In this document: one piece after another, positions 1 to 10,142 of the stretch
Numbering within the stretch: the stretch's first letter is position 1
Layout of the letters: each line of letters opens with the position of its first letter
NCBI GenBank assembly: GCA_024364805.1
Contig: CM044500.1
Location: 10,564,006-10,590,392 of the forward strand
Direction: 5' to 3'
DNA: 26,387 bases
From: Euprymna scolopes
Lineage: Eukaryota; Mollusca; Cephalopoda; Sepiida; Sepiolidae
The notes under the pieces: model-generated
What the model was told of the DNA's origin: nothing
Database searches by the model: none
Seen by the model: the letters and a program-made list of their open reading frames with translations, nothing else
Made by a program: the position numbers and the translations under genes

Positions 1-309
1 TCCAGCACCTTTACTAGTGACATGACCACAAAGATAGACACAGAAACAGAAAATTTGGACATTTCAGGCTACTGTTCACGAAGTACTACCGACCTGGAAA
101 GCATCTTTTTCTTCACCCTTTTGTCAGAAAAATCACTCATTGGAAATGAGGACTGAAGGACGAAAAAGCTAAGTTAAGGAATGGGTTAAAATGTTTGGAA
201 TAGCGGTGAGAGATTTCTTGAAAAAAGTATAAAACAATGGAAGTGATCATTGATATTAAACAAGGATAATCTTGGGGAAGTTCATGTGAAGAGAGTTATC
301 TTTGAGGGG

Positions 310-373
310 GGGAGTTTGTCGCCATTGTTGCTTGTTTTATATTTAAAACATACAACAATGGCGACAAACTCTC
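310..373. repeat. Perfect 19-bp inverted repeat, hairpin with self-pairing loop
   Basis: GAGTTTGTCGCCATTGTTG at 312-330 is matched exactly by its reverse complement at 353-371. The 22-nt loop between them is itself nearly palindromic (TGTTTTATATTTAAAACA). The stem can therefore extend into a hairpin of about 62 nt. It could be a MITE remnant or a transcribed hairpin; the sequence alone does not decide. Confidence 0.75.
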
Positions 374-931
374 TTATCGTTCCTTATCGTTCATATCATA
401 AAAAGGCAAATACATGTTATGGTTGGAATAAAGATGTACTTGGTAAGACATTTATTATTCAGAGATGATTTAAAGTCATATTCAAAGAATAAACACCATC
501 TAAGTATGCTTTGGAACTTTTTCCATATTTAGTAATGATATAGGTATGGAATTTGGCATGAAGAATTTGAAATTGAAAAGAGGAAATTGGTGGAAGCTGG
601 GAAATAAAGTTTTTGGATAGGAAAATAATAGAAGAGGTTGGAAAAGGGTGCACCTATTTCGGAATTGTGAAATAAAATAAAAGAAACTGAAATGAAGGAT
701 ATAATAATGCATAAACGATGCAAAAGGAAAGTTCATTTGATTCTTACGTCAAAACTGAATAGAAAAAATGCCCACGGTAAACACATAAGCAGTAGCAATA
801 TTTCGATATGAAAGCGAGTATTATTCAATGGGAAAAAACGGACGGAAGGATATGGACAGAAAGACAAAGTAAACGAGGAACATGGATGAAACTTTTCACA
901 CAAAAAGTGATATCGATAGGTTATACGTGAA

Positions 932-980
932 AAGAAAGAGAGAGAGAGAGAAAGAGAAGAGAGAGAGAGAGAGAGAGAGA
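932..980. repeat. (GA)n microsatellite
   Basis: An almost uninterrupted run of GA dinucleotides with a few AAG interruptions near its middle. This is a simple repeat with no associated gene. Confidence 0.9.
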
Positions 981-1603
981 ATGAAGGCTAATATGTGTAG
1001 AACGATGCGTATAAGTAGAAGGAAATAGTCTAAAAGTTTGCATCTCCAACTGTAAGGAAAGGCTTATAAAGATGTGTCAAAGTTTGAAACATCGCAAGCG
1101 AGCGAACTAGTAGGAAGCAAAGATTATAAGTCAAGGAATGAAAATAAAATGAGAAAGAGGTTTGAGAAGAAAATACTTGGCCAATTCAATAAGGATATAC
1201 CTGATGCAGCAGGCAAGGAAATAACCTGACTATGGTTATCGAAATGTTACACGAAGGGACAGAAGACCTAATAAGTGCCGCACACAATTGTTTAGGACAA
1301 ATAATGTAAAATATCGCATTGATAAAACGACTGAAAAATCTTCTGTGTCGGCAGTGTGAGAACAAAAGTGAGAATGTACAAAACACCGTCAGTAGTTGTT
1401 GTGAGTTAGCTCAAAAGGAGAACAAGAGGTGTCATGACAATATTGCCTGAAAGGTGCATTGGAAAGAAGTAGTGTATTAGTATTTCTGTTGTCATTAGAT
1501 AATTTTCCTAGGCATTACTTCCTCATTTAGCCGGAATATGTAATATGTATGTATTGAGTAGCTCTTCTATTTTAATTATACGATTTTCCAGCCATTAATG
1601 TAT

Positions 1604-1740
1604 TCATACAAAAAAATATTAAATATATACATACAAATATTAAATATATGCATACAAACACATATAAAATATATACATACAAACAAATATTAAATATATA
1701 CATACAAACAAATATTAAATATATACATACAAACATAAAT
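1604..1740. repeat. AT-rich minisatellite, about 24-26 bp unit
   Basis: Roughly five imperfect tandem copies of a unit like AATATTAAATATATACATAC plus AAAC. The copies differ by small indels, and the last is truncated before the G-rich stretch at about 1745. Confidence 0.8.
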
Positions 1741-2391
1741 ATAGGAGCGGGGGTTATATTTACTTATGAAAACCATTGAAAAGTGAACAGCAGACAAAAG
1801 AACATATCGACTCCCAGATTAAATACGACACAATTTCCTAAACACTGATTGTATTTTTACTCGTTTTCTCCCCCAAACAATGCATATATCCACTTGAAAG
1901 TAAGTGTTAATTATGTGGATCATGTATAACAGGAGTATAAGGAGTTGAGCAACATGGTATTTATTCACATTATATTTAAATTTCTAGGACAGCAGGAAAC
2001 AGGAAAGGAATTTCAAAGTCTAGAATTTCGTGGAAAGAAACTATATGAGTAGAATGCTTTCTGGTATTTAGAGACGTCAACAGTGAAGGAATGGGGTTTT
2101 GCCGCTTGTCATGTTAGTTGCGATATAAACGCCGGGAGGCACAAGTACTACGTGTTCATCAAATCACATTCCATTAAAGTAATTGTAAAATATGAGCAAG
2201 GATGCAACACTGAGGCGATATGACAGAGGTTGATGCTTGGCTGATAGTAGGATACCTATTAATTTTGAGACTCTTTTGGACCTCTTTATAAGAGGGGGAG
2301 ACACGAGCTGAGATGCGGCAACAATACTTTATATCTGGTCGACTTGTGTCTTTGTAAAGATATAGGGTACTCTCTATTCGGACAAAACACT

Positions 2392-2430
2392 AAGAAACGG
2401 GGCCTAATTAGAGTTAGGGCCCGTTCTTTT
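2392..2430. repeat. GC-rich hairpin before the candidate exon
   Basis: AAGAAACGGGGCCTAA at 2392-2407 pairs with TTAGGGCCCGTTCTTT at 2414-2429, with about one mismatch and a small offset. It stands out in AT-rich surroundings. The right arm forms the pyrimidine-rich stretch just before the possible splice acceptor at 2433, so the two readings overlap. Confidence 0.55.
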
Positions 2431-2433
2431 TAG

Positions 2434-2699
2434 TCACCCTGTAGTTTAGCATGGTATAAGGTGCCTAAGTTCTTTGTAGCAGCCTTGGCAATATCCTCAA
2501 TGTATTTGTTAATATTTATTTTGCATGTGAATGTTAAACCAAAGAGTTTGCAAGATGAACTCTCTGGTAGGGTTGCTCGAAGATGCACAAACTACCAGGA
2601 AATTGTCAACTTTATACAGAAAGGAATGGAAAATTGGAACGTAGAAATGATAGGTCAACATCAAACAAAGAGAACAATTATAAACACGAATTCTTCCAG
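2434..2699 (+). CDS. Candidate internal coding exon with a membrane-anchor segment
   Basis: The frame is open from 2434 to 2702. It has a pyrimidine-rich acceptor-like TTCTTTTTAG just upstream and a donor-like CCAG|GTAAAC at 2696-2705. The predicted peptide has a short polar or aromatic start (AWYKVPK), one hydrophobic segment of about 20 residues (FFVAALAISSMYLLIFILHV), then a polar, charged stretch of about 55 residues. That short-tail, anchor, stem layout is typical of type II membrane proteins such as Golgi glycosyltransferases and sulfotransferases, but I recognise no family motif. No ATG lies in frame upstream of the hydrophobic segment, so it would be an internal exon or a relic. The exon would end after two bases of a codon. 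No partner exon is visible in the window. A chance open frame is the main alternative. Confidence 0.3.
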
Positions 2700-2701
2700 G
2701 T

Positions 2702-3300
2702 AAACTCCACATGTTTGTTACTTTTTGTTAAGAATGATTACTAATATCTCACGAGATTTGCCGTCTCAAGTTGGTAATTACTATATTACTTTGTTTATTT
2801 TGCATCTTTTGTACAGTAAATCTTCTTTTCTATCTTAATTACTTGTCGGAGTTTTGTTTAGTATTTCTCCGTTAACATTGGCACTCCAGTTACATTGATA
2901 CAGTAGTTGGAAAAATGGATTTGGATATTATGTTGCTGCTGTACTCTGTGGAATAACGACACACACTCATGTATAACAATTTAATGGTATATTTTTTATT
3001 ACTGGTGGCGGCGAACGAGCGTGAGTTGGTGAGAAACGAGGACGCATACACGGGGAGGTTTTCCCGAATCTGATCGACTATTGATTTCAATTTCGAATTT
3101 GTTTATATGAATACGCTGCGTATCAAATGATTAACGAGTTTACATTTTTTTTTTAAACATTTAAGGAACGAGTTAATAAAAATCCATGAAAATTTGAAAA
3201 AAGTACTTACAATGCTATTCAGTTACTCCAGTCAGAAAATAAAAGTATTTAAAACAGTATTAGCGAAATTATGGCAGAAGATAGGAATATCTGTCGAAGT
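2702..3300. other. Unassigned AT-rich sequence
   Basis: I see no gene or recognisable repeat between the candidate exon and the Tc1-like element. If the exon is real, this would be intron. A slightly GC-rich patch near 3005-3065 has no coding support. Confidence 0.5.
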
Positions 3301-3468
3301 CAGTGTGTCAAGTAATTAACGAGGTTGAGAAAAAAACATAATATACCCATAACTTGTTTATTAAAATAATTTTCAATCATTAAATGAACTAGGAAAAATG
3401 CTTAGAACACATTAACTACATAGCAATTTCTACATTGACATAATTAGTAGGGGATATGCAATCATTTT

Positions 3469-4382
3469 TTATGAATGATTTTGATCCACAGAATTAGCCA
3501 AGTTCGTGATTTCGTCAACAGTGATTCCTCGCGATTCCTCTTGGAGAACATCCCACAACTCAGCTTTGCTCTTAAATTGGCGTCCACTTGCATAGAGGCG
3601 TCGCTTAATCATACACCAAAGATTCTCGATTGGGTTTAAATCTGGTGAATTCGCAGGTCACTCCATCTTCCGTAGCCCAGAGAACCCCAGTTGTTGCAAA
3701 TACTCTTTGCTTTTATTTGCTGCGTGCAAGGGAGCATTATCCTGCATAAAAATAATGGTTCTTATGAATGTCAACTTTTGCTTCTTCAGCCATGGTTAAA
3801 AATGCTCCATTCAGAAAAGATGTGTAAGCATTTGACGTCATTTTTACACCTTCTGGGACTCTCCGAGGGCCAACTAAAGTACGCTGATGACTATGTCATC
3901 CATCTAGGACCCATCCCTTGCTCCAAGTCATCGGGGCCATCAAGAGTGACATGCGCAACATCCGTGAACAAAACTTTGGAAAAATCCGTTTTCATGTTGT
4001 CTTCTGCCCATTTGAATCGTTTTTTATGTGATGTTGCTTTAATGGGGGCTTTATCACAGGCTTAACAGACTTTGCCACTTCTTTCAGAAGGGTAGACATC
4101 GAGTACGGTTTGAGACATTCTTCAATCCGGCTTGATCAAAAATTTCTCGACTTGTCTACCCAGGGTTCTTAACAACGTTACGTTTAATCTGGAGTAGAGA
4201 ACGGTGTGAAACAATTCTAGATTTACCTTTATCAGCTTTCTTACGTACCTTTGTAAGGTCCTTGATAAAGTTGTTTGATACCTTCCTATCATTTTCGATA
4301 TTTCGAGGGTAGTTTTACCTTTTGCTAGCTGTTCTGTAATGGTACTCTTTTCAGAACTACTCAAACCACCTTTACGACCCAT
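3469..4382 (-). pseudogene. Tc1/mariner-superfamily transposase, degenerate
   Basis: Transposases of this family cut and paste their own DNA through a helix-turn-helix domain and a DDE catalytic core. The start reads MGRKGGLSSSEKSTITEQLA followed by KGKTTLEISKMIGR, a typical N-terminal DNA-binding helix-turn-helix. The first catalytic Asp is in VLFTDVAHVTLDGPD. The second is in FMQDNAPLHAANKSKEYL. The Glu is in PANSPDLNPIENLW. I count 37 residues between the second Asp and the Glu, against 34 in classical Tc1, so it resembles the DD37E group. The C-terminus ends VDEITNLANSVDQNHS before a TAA. About 305 codons span the frame. The Trp expected before PANSPD is TGA, a TAG follows GPRWMT, and a frameshift lies just before FMQDNAP, so no protein is made. 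Confidence 0.88.
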
Positions 4383-4406
4383 TGTATTGACGAAACAAAG
4401 TGCCTT

Positions 4407-4604
4407 GTTAATAATTTGACACACCTGAAATACCCTGGATTCAGCAATTACGATAGCAAGTTGATTACATTGCGCAGAACAATACGCAAATTTTACAGTG
4501 CGCGCAGCTCAGCATTGCGAACGTTTCTGAAGCTTTTGATACGAAACTACCGGTAAGTTTCTGAAACTGGGCAAAAAAATGTTATCTCGTTAATAATTTG
4601 ACAC
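4407..4604. repeat. Internal direct copy of the Tc1 terminal-repeat core
   Basis: GTTAATAATTTGACAC occurs at 4407-4422 and again at 4589-4604 within the right terminal repeat, 182 bp apart and in the same orientation. Doubled transposase-binding sites near one end are known in the IR/DR class of Tc1 elements. I see no clear matching inner copy at the left end. Confidence 0.7.
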
Positions 4605-4612
4605 GCAGTGTA

Positions 4613-5209
4613 TATTATGTGATATTCGCGCATGTATATTCATGTTCTGCATAAGTACCGACAGTGGAAATTGTTGAACTTCGTGAATAAGTAGAACTAT
4701 CTTTTATTACAGTTCTGAATATTTTAGATGAGAGCTGATTGTGGGTATTACTTGTTTTGATCGTTGCACTCAGAATGAAACCAATACTCATATTTAAACA
4801 ATAATTTATTAATGTTGCAATTATTGTAAATCACGAGTGGGAATATTTTTAATTATCTGAATTATCGGCTTATGATTTCAAGTGTCAACTTTCGCTATTA
4901 AATGAATTATGGAACGGGTCTAATTACACCCTTCAACAGATTGCAGAAAACTGTCATAAAATTATTAGTGCATGACTGGATTAAAAAGAATAGAAATAAT
5001 AAAAAAACATTTCACAACTCTAAGACCAAATTAGAAGAAGGAGTATTTTTAGCGCACTTACCCTCTACCTCGCTTGCGAAAAGTGACATTACATAACAAG
5101 CGCTTGAATTAACTAAATTATAACTTTTATGAACCCATAAAATCAATCATGTGATTTCTTTTTTCACACACATTTATAATAGATTTATGCTTTTTATTGC
5201 TTACATGAA
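4613..5209. other. Unassigned AT-rich sequence
   Basis: No gene, RNA or recognisable repeat is visible between the Tc1-like element and the LINE fragment. The open frame at 4902-5096 has no recognisable motif. Confidence 0.5.
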
Positions 5210-5842
5210 CTTCAATAAATATATTGAAGCCATTGTCAAGGCTGCTGCACAGAATGTGGGCTCTCTATCGCGCTAGAAATCTACTAACATCTAACAGTAT
5301 CTTGTATCTCAGGACTATCATCCGCTTACGCATAGAGTATTGTTGCCACTATTAGTCTGGTGCATCTTCCACAAGTTTTTCTCTTAGGGCACAAAAAAGA
5401 GTCTCCAATCTAATATGTACTGCACTATCCACCAAGCTCCAACCACTGGCCCATCAACGCAATGTTACATCCCTGTGTCTGTTTTATAAATGTTAATGGA
5501 ATCTGTTTCGACGAACTTGTAGTATTTGTGCCTCCCGTCGACTCAAATACCATTGACTAACCCGACAAGCAGCAAATTTCCTTCTCATCAGTGTAGAGGT
5601 CCCCAGATGCTAAAAAGCTTTCAAAACTAATTAGTTTCTCCCCCGAACTGCTGGAGTTTGGAATTCTGTCCTTCTATCTTGGTTACTGGACTATGCTACC
5701 GTAGAGAAATTTAGATAGAATAAGAACAGATAGCTCGCTGCTCAACTTCGATATGGTGCCTCTGTAGGACTGCTCCCAGATAGTAGCTCACTCGATCCAA
5801 GTGGCAATATACCTTATTTGAGGTAAATAAGTGATAAAAGAT
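5210..5842 (+). mobile_element. LINE family 1, old 5'-truncated copy (3' end of RT ORF)
   Basis: This stretch aligns by eye with the C-terminal coding part and 3' tail of the LINE at 7301-9847. It corresponds to the NYIENIARTAAKKVGS segment through RVEYCC-like residues to the terminal RLWNS region and the GTGGCAATGTGC-type 3' tail, here GTGGCAATATACC. It is much more diverged than the other two copies and has many indels. The segment 5705-5745 is continuous across the point where the longer copy carries a 928-bp insert, so it records the empty site. The family is Jockey/CR1-like. Confidence 0.8.
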
Positions 5843-6289
5843 GTCTGAAAACTGATTAAGAAAATAATCTTCAGGGTGTTTCGAGGTGTTGTCAGAGATA
5901 ATCTAGCAACACTGCTTGTTTCTGATTTAAGCGCGACACAAAAAGATACGCACGAAAAAACAAAATGAATTTGACTAAGGTTAGAATCAGGTTAGGGTTA
6001 TACACGACCTCCGCACAAAAAATTAAATGCTATCTTAAATAAAAAATAAAGTTCCAAATATAATTAATAAACTGACTGATTTGATTAAAATTATTAAACC
6101 AACTTTTTACATAAACGGATAGGGAATGGGATTAATTAATCCTGTGAAAATAATTTAAAACTTAGTATTTAATGTCGGTACTAATTGACTACTCAGCGAC
6201 GGCTAAACTATTTCAGCTCTGTTTTGCAAATCGCAATAATACGGTGGAACGATAAATTTTTCGTCCTAAAGAAAACAACGTCACAGTTT
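5843..6289. other. Unassigned AT-rich sequence
   Basis: No gene or recognisable element is visible between the LINE fragment and the mariner remnant. Confidence 0.5.
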
Positions 6290-6910
6290 CATTTTAAAAA
6301 CTTTTATTGAAAACATCAATTAAAATACCTTGATTACGTAGTAGAGCTGACTTATTTAATGTAGTCGCCTTCAGCTTCCATCACAGTCTCGATACGGGTC
6401 CGGAACTCGGAGCATATCTTTTTCACAAGTGCCGACAGGAGCTTGGCAAATATTCAGCAGCGGCGGATTGCAGTGATCAGGCTGGCTTTGATGTTGTGGG
6501 AGGTCAGCTTGGTGATGTTCTCGATGTATGACTAAACGAAGTAGTCTAGCACGTTTAGGTCAAAGGAAGAGGGTGGCAGTAAGAGAAGGTACAAAGACGT
6601 AGCACCCCATCTGAAGTAAAGCTGGGTCTCTTTAGACGTGGGCCGGTGCCAAGTCCTGCTGCCACACCCAGAGTCAGCCTGCGACCACATGATTGCACCA
6701 GAGAATTACTACAATCTTCAACACATCCAGATACACTTTGGTGTTGACTTTCAAGCCGACTTCGAAGGTGTGAGGTGGCATGATGTGACCCTCACTTGAA
6801 ACTACATCAAAGACCATAACTGTGGCCGGAAACGTAACTGAGCTGTGGCCTCAAAAATTGAACACTCCGGATTTGCATTTTAAGGGTGCTGGCAATGGTC
6901 CTGTTGTCAT
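6290..6910 (-). pseudogene. mariner transposase remnant, C-terminal two thirds
   Basis: Read on the minus strand, the remnant starts near FPATVMVFDVVSSEGHIMPP, a hallmark of the mariner core. It continues through HTFEVGLKVNTKVYLDVLK and WQQDLAPAH (second catalytic Asp). PPSSFDLNVLDYFV follows, where the family has WPPSSPDLNPLDYYVW and the third Asp is in LDY. It ends FRTRIETVMEAEGDYIK before a TAA at 6352-6354, followed by AATAAA-like sequence. In-frame stops (in NF*GH, VVAG*LW and AHV*RD) and at least one frameshift between WQQD and PPSS disable it. The N-terminal DNA-binding part and the first Asp are missing. The 5' break lies near 6905, where the inverted repeat pair begins. I could not identify terminal inverted repeats. 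Confidence 0.88.
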
Positions 6911-6933
6911 AACTTGGATGGGTAGAGAGCATG

Positions 6934-7300
6934 AGTTGTACAGCGGCACATCTCCGATCTCGCTCGTTGAAGATTGTGTCACTTTCAGAGATGATAGAAA
7001 GCCCCTCTCGTTATTGGTATTTTTACATAAATGGCCAACTAGTAGATTGTCTACAAAAAAAAAAAAAATGTTTTCATTAAACGGAAATGGAACTATACCG
7101 TCTTTTCTATGGCAATTTTGAAGTTCTACCCTGTAGAAACATTTGGATAAATATTGATCCCAAGCTAGAGAAATACCAAAGTTTTGGTCTACTAGTTGGC
7201 CAGTTGTGTGCAAATTCCAGTAACGAGAGAGGCCTTCTATCATCTCTTAAAGTGGCACTATGTTCAACAAGCGAAAACATAGATGTGCCGCTGTAGAACT
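6934..7300. repeat. 112-bp inverted repeat pair with 143-bp spacer
   Basis: The arm at 6934-7045 is matched in reverse complement by 7189-7300 at equal length, at roughly 80 percent identity by eye. Shared blocks include GTACAGCGGCACATCT, AGAGATGATAGAA, CTCTCGTTA and GGCCAACTAGTAG. The pair sits exactly between the broken 5' side of the mariner and the truncated 5' end of the LINE. The arms can be translated on opposite strands into similar peptides (NERGFLSSLKV and NERGLLSSLKV). That follows from the inverted duplication and is not evidence for a gene. The repeat family is not recognised; a foldback or MITE element is most likely. Confidence 0.8.
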
Positions 7301-7304
7301 GCTC

Positions 7305-8796
7305 ACCCCTGCTCAAGTGCATGCTATCATAAGAAAGCTTGACACTGCAAAAGCATGTGGACGTGGTCTCATCCCGGCTGTGCTATTAAAAAAGTGCGCC
7401 GCCGAAGAAGCTCCAGTTTTTTCCAAACTTTACAACAAATGCCTTAATGAATCTTGCTTTCTTGCCTGCTAGAAAACTGCTTCTGTAGTGCCAGTTTTCA
7501 AGAATTCTGGCGAAAGAACTGACCCAATAAATTATCACCCCATTAGCCTCCTCCCACATTTTGCCAAAATATTTAAGACAATAATTAACCAAGCTTTGGT
7601 CCATCACCTTACAGATGCTAAACTTCTGACTGGCCAACAATATGGATTTAGGCAAGCCCGTTCAACAGCAGACATCCTAACTGTAATCTCAGAACGTATA
7701 TAGCAGTCACTGGACAAAGTGTGGGGGGAGGGTAGAGCAGTAGCTCTAGATATATCTAAGGCTTTTGACAGGGTATGGCATGAGGGTCTTCTCAAGAAAA
7801 CCAAATCATACGGTATCACTGAAAGAATACATAACATAATTAGATCCTTCTTAGATAAGAGAAAATGCAAGTTGTCCTTGACGACCATGCGTCTAAACAA
7901 TATGATATAAATGCGGGAGTGCCTCAGGGGTCTATCCTTGGACCTCTGTCATTCCTAATTTTTCTAAATGACCTCCAGGACAAAATTGTCTGTGAGATGG
8001 GTATGTATGCTGACGACACTACGCTCTATAACAGATACGACAGGAAAACAAATTAACACATATCTAAAGAAATGGCAGAAACACTAGAGGAAGACCTCCA
8101 ATCCGTAGTGGAATGGGGACAAAAATAGATGGTCACCTTCATTGCTGCTAAGACTAAACTTGTTTCCTTCAATAATTACAAGAAACATTCCCTACCGCCA
8201 ATAGCAATGGCCAAAGACTCTTTATCTGAAAGTACATCTTTTAAACTCCTCGGCTTAACGTTCACATGAAACATGAGTTGGAACAATTACATTGAGAACA
8301 TTGCCAGGACCGCTGCGAAAAAGGTGGGTTCTGTCTGCCGTGCTAGAAAGCTATTAACGCCTGAAACTGTCCTATACCTCTATAAGGCCACCATTCGCCC
8401 ATGTATGGAGTATTGTTGTCATATTTGGGATGGTTCATCTGCTACTAGTCTCTCGCTCCTAGAAAAGGTTCAAAAGAGAGTTACCAATCTGATAGGTCCT
8501 GAACTGTCAGCTAAACTTCAGCCTTTGCACATCAACGAAATGTTGCATCCCTCTGCCTGTTCTACAAGTACTTTAATGGTGAATGCTCTGACGAACTGCA
8601 AGAGCGTGCGCCCCCTCGACGCAAATACCCCCGACAAACCCGACAAGCAGCTAAGTCCCACCCCTTCACAGTAGAGATCCCTAGATGCAAGAGAGCCTTC
8701 TACTCCAGTAGTTTCTTCCCCAGAACAGCTAGACTTTGGAATTCCCTTCCGGGTCCCTGCTTCCCCGACTGTACCGAAGTTCAAGTGTAACGTGAA
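7305..8796 (+). pseudogene. LINE reverse transcriptase ORF, degenerate
   Basis: This encodes the polymerase that copies LINE RNA into DNA at the target site. Motifs in order are LTPAQVHAIIRKLDTAKACG, PVFKNSGERTDPINYHPISL, LTGQQYGFRQARSTAD, VALDISKAFDRVWHEGLL (motif A), INAGVPQGSILGPLSFLIF (motif B) and MYADDTTLYN (motif C, catalytic YADD). The thumb region NNYIENIARTAAKKVGS and TIRPCMEYCCHIWDGSS follow, then the C-terminal FFPRTARLWNSLPGPCFP. Stops interrupt the frame near 7470, 7701, 8056, 8126 and 8268. Frameshifts lie near 7870 and 8540. The N-terminal endonuclease is absent through 5' truncation. The copy is dead but fairly young compared with the one at 5210-5842. Confidence 0.9.
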
Positions 8797-8798
8797 CC

Positions 8799-9726
8799 TG
8801 TTACATGATAAGGGCTGCCCCCTTTTCATGTAAGTATAAAAATAGAGAGATTTAGTTAAAATGAAAATTAAATAGAATAGACGAAATTCGAACCTCGTAA
8901 ATTAGGTTTAAAAATAGATTACGAGAGAGAATTAGAAAATGGAAGGTAAAACAAACCATTGTTTAGCTTAGAGATAAAATAGTTTCAAGAAAAGAATGTG
9001 CGTTGTAAATTCTGTTATGAAAAATTCAATTGAGGAATGCAATTATACAAGATAATTTAATAAACATGTTTTTAACATATTGGAAAAATAGGGTACTGGG
9101 AATATAGTTTAAAATTCCTTTCGTAAACAAAGGAAAATTTTTGGACACGCATGTCCAGAACACGTGAAAGAAGACACATGTTTTAACATGTGTATGGCGT
9201 AATGGAAAATGGGAAGTTCTAGATATAGTTAGAAACTTGGGAGAAACTGGGAGAGAGTCAGAGAGAGTCTGAGGACGACAGACGACAGTCCAGACATGGA
9301 CATTCGAACGTCTAGAAGCGAGACGGTCACTTTTGAAACTTAGAATGTAAAGCTTTGCATTCTTGACTCAGAAAATCACGGCCGGTCGTGAGAAGAAATA
9401 ACCCATCATGTATTTTTATAAACGTCGTCTTTGTGTTGTAATTCTACCAAAAGGTAAAGTGAAAATTGTTATTATATGTTTTGTATATCATGTGTTATAA
9501 AATGTCATTACATACACATCTTACATACACAAATGAACACTAAGACTGTCTGAACACTGAACTCTAAGAGCTTCTACACTTCTAAGTATGAACATTTTAT
9601 ATATATATATATGAATCTTTATAACACGAACACTCTCTCTTATACAACATCCCTCTCTAAGTCGTTTACAACACATCTCTCTCTAAGACTCTAAGACTCA
9701 CTTTTAAGGATACCCATATATTAGAA
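8799..9726. mobile_element. 928-bp insert inside the LINE, possibly a solo LTR (fossil)
   Basis: The insert interrupts the LINE between GTGAACC (ending 8798) and GACATC (from 9731). AACC is present at both edges as a possible 4-bp target duplication. It begins TGTTACATG and opens with an inverted repeat of about 30 bp (ACATGATAAGGGC against CCCCCTTTTCATGT). It carries a TATA-like AAGTATAAAAATAG at about 8832 and AATAAA near 9059. It has no coding capacity. Length, the TG start and these signals fit a solo LTR of a retrovirus-like element, but the right end lacks a clear CA. Another non-coding element is possible. It must be younger than the LINE copy it split. Confidence 0.5.
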
Positions 9727-9847
9727 AACCGACATCTTGCTGCGCAACTTCCTACACAGTACCCCTGATTCTTATGTACCTGATAGTAGCCCCCTGCAAC
9801 AAAGTGGCAATGTGCTTTGTTTTGGGTGAAAATGTAAAAAAAAAAAA

Positions 9848-10142
9848 TGTTTGTACGAGTTTAATTACTAAACCACTAGTTCTACAAGATTATGTCGTGT
9901 GAATGTACTGACATGTTCACATAAAATTCACCAAACATTTATGTTATTGTTTTTATCCTTCGGAAAACTCAATCATGTTCTGCAAAACGAAAAATGTAGA
10001 CAACCGTCATGATCTGCAAAACAATCAACCCAAACACTATTTATAAATATTTGAAGATATAAATAATGTGTAGCATTAAAACGTTTTCCAAAATAACTTA
10101 ACAGATAAAGGGTTGGTAAATAAAACTACCAAGATCTTTTGT
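9848..10142. other. Unassigned AT-rich sequence
   Basis: No coding frame or recognisable repeat is visible between the LINE tail and the SINE relic that follows. Confidence 0.45.

Larger units (their letters stand above)
1..2391. other. Intergenic or intronic sequence, no gene seen
   Basis: AT-rich sequence without a convincing coding frame. The short open frames here lack codon structure, recognisable motifs and splice-site support. It contains a hairpin, a GA microsatellite and a short minisatellite, listed separately. I see no RNA gene or recognisable transposon. Confidence 0.6.
3301..4610 (-). mobile_element. Tc1-like DNA transposon (spacing D-x37-E), near full length, decayed
   Basis: The element is 1310 bp, a usual Tc1 size, and is read on the minus strand. 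Imperfect terminal inverted repeats of about 28 bp lie at 3301-3328 and 4583-4610. They share GTGTCAA and ATTAACGAG. The right end is followed by TA, the usual Tc1/mariner target; the left flank is GT, probably a mutated TA. The transposase remnant between the repeats is listed separately. A 16-bp copy of the right terminal repeat recurs inside the element. It is a non-functional copy of a DNA transposon, class assigned from the DDE motifs and size. Confidence 0.9.
7301..9847 (+). mobile_element. LINE family 1, longest copy, 5'-truncated and split by an insert
   Basis: This is a non-LTR retrotransposon of the Jockey/CR1 type. It lacks the endonuclease and starts within the region just before the reverse transcriptase. 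The coding remnant runs to about 8798. An insert occupies 8799-9726, and the LINE resumes at 9731 with GACATCTTGCTG, ending in an A-rich tail near 9847. The copy at 25779-26185 reads straight through this junction, which confirms the split. The 3' tail GTGGCAATGTGCTTTG followed by GGGTGAAAATGTAAAA is shared by all copies. Confidence 0.9.

Noticed and set aside
250-736. Short frames of 64-78 codons on both strands
   Set aside because: They have no start context, motif or splice sites. One begins in the hairpin region, and length is within chance for this composition.
3691-4065. 124-codon plus-strand open frame
   Set aside because: It lies antisense to the Tc1 transposase remnant, whose DDE motifs are clear on the other strand.
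6822-7322. Overlapping frames encoding NERG(F/L)LSSLKV peptides on both strands
   Set aside because: The similarity comes from the 112-bp inverted repeat. There are no splice sites, start context or known domain.
7386-7900. Minus-strand frames of 89 and 98 codons
   Set aside because: They are antisense shadows of the LINE reverse transcriptase.
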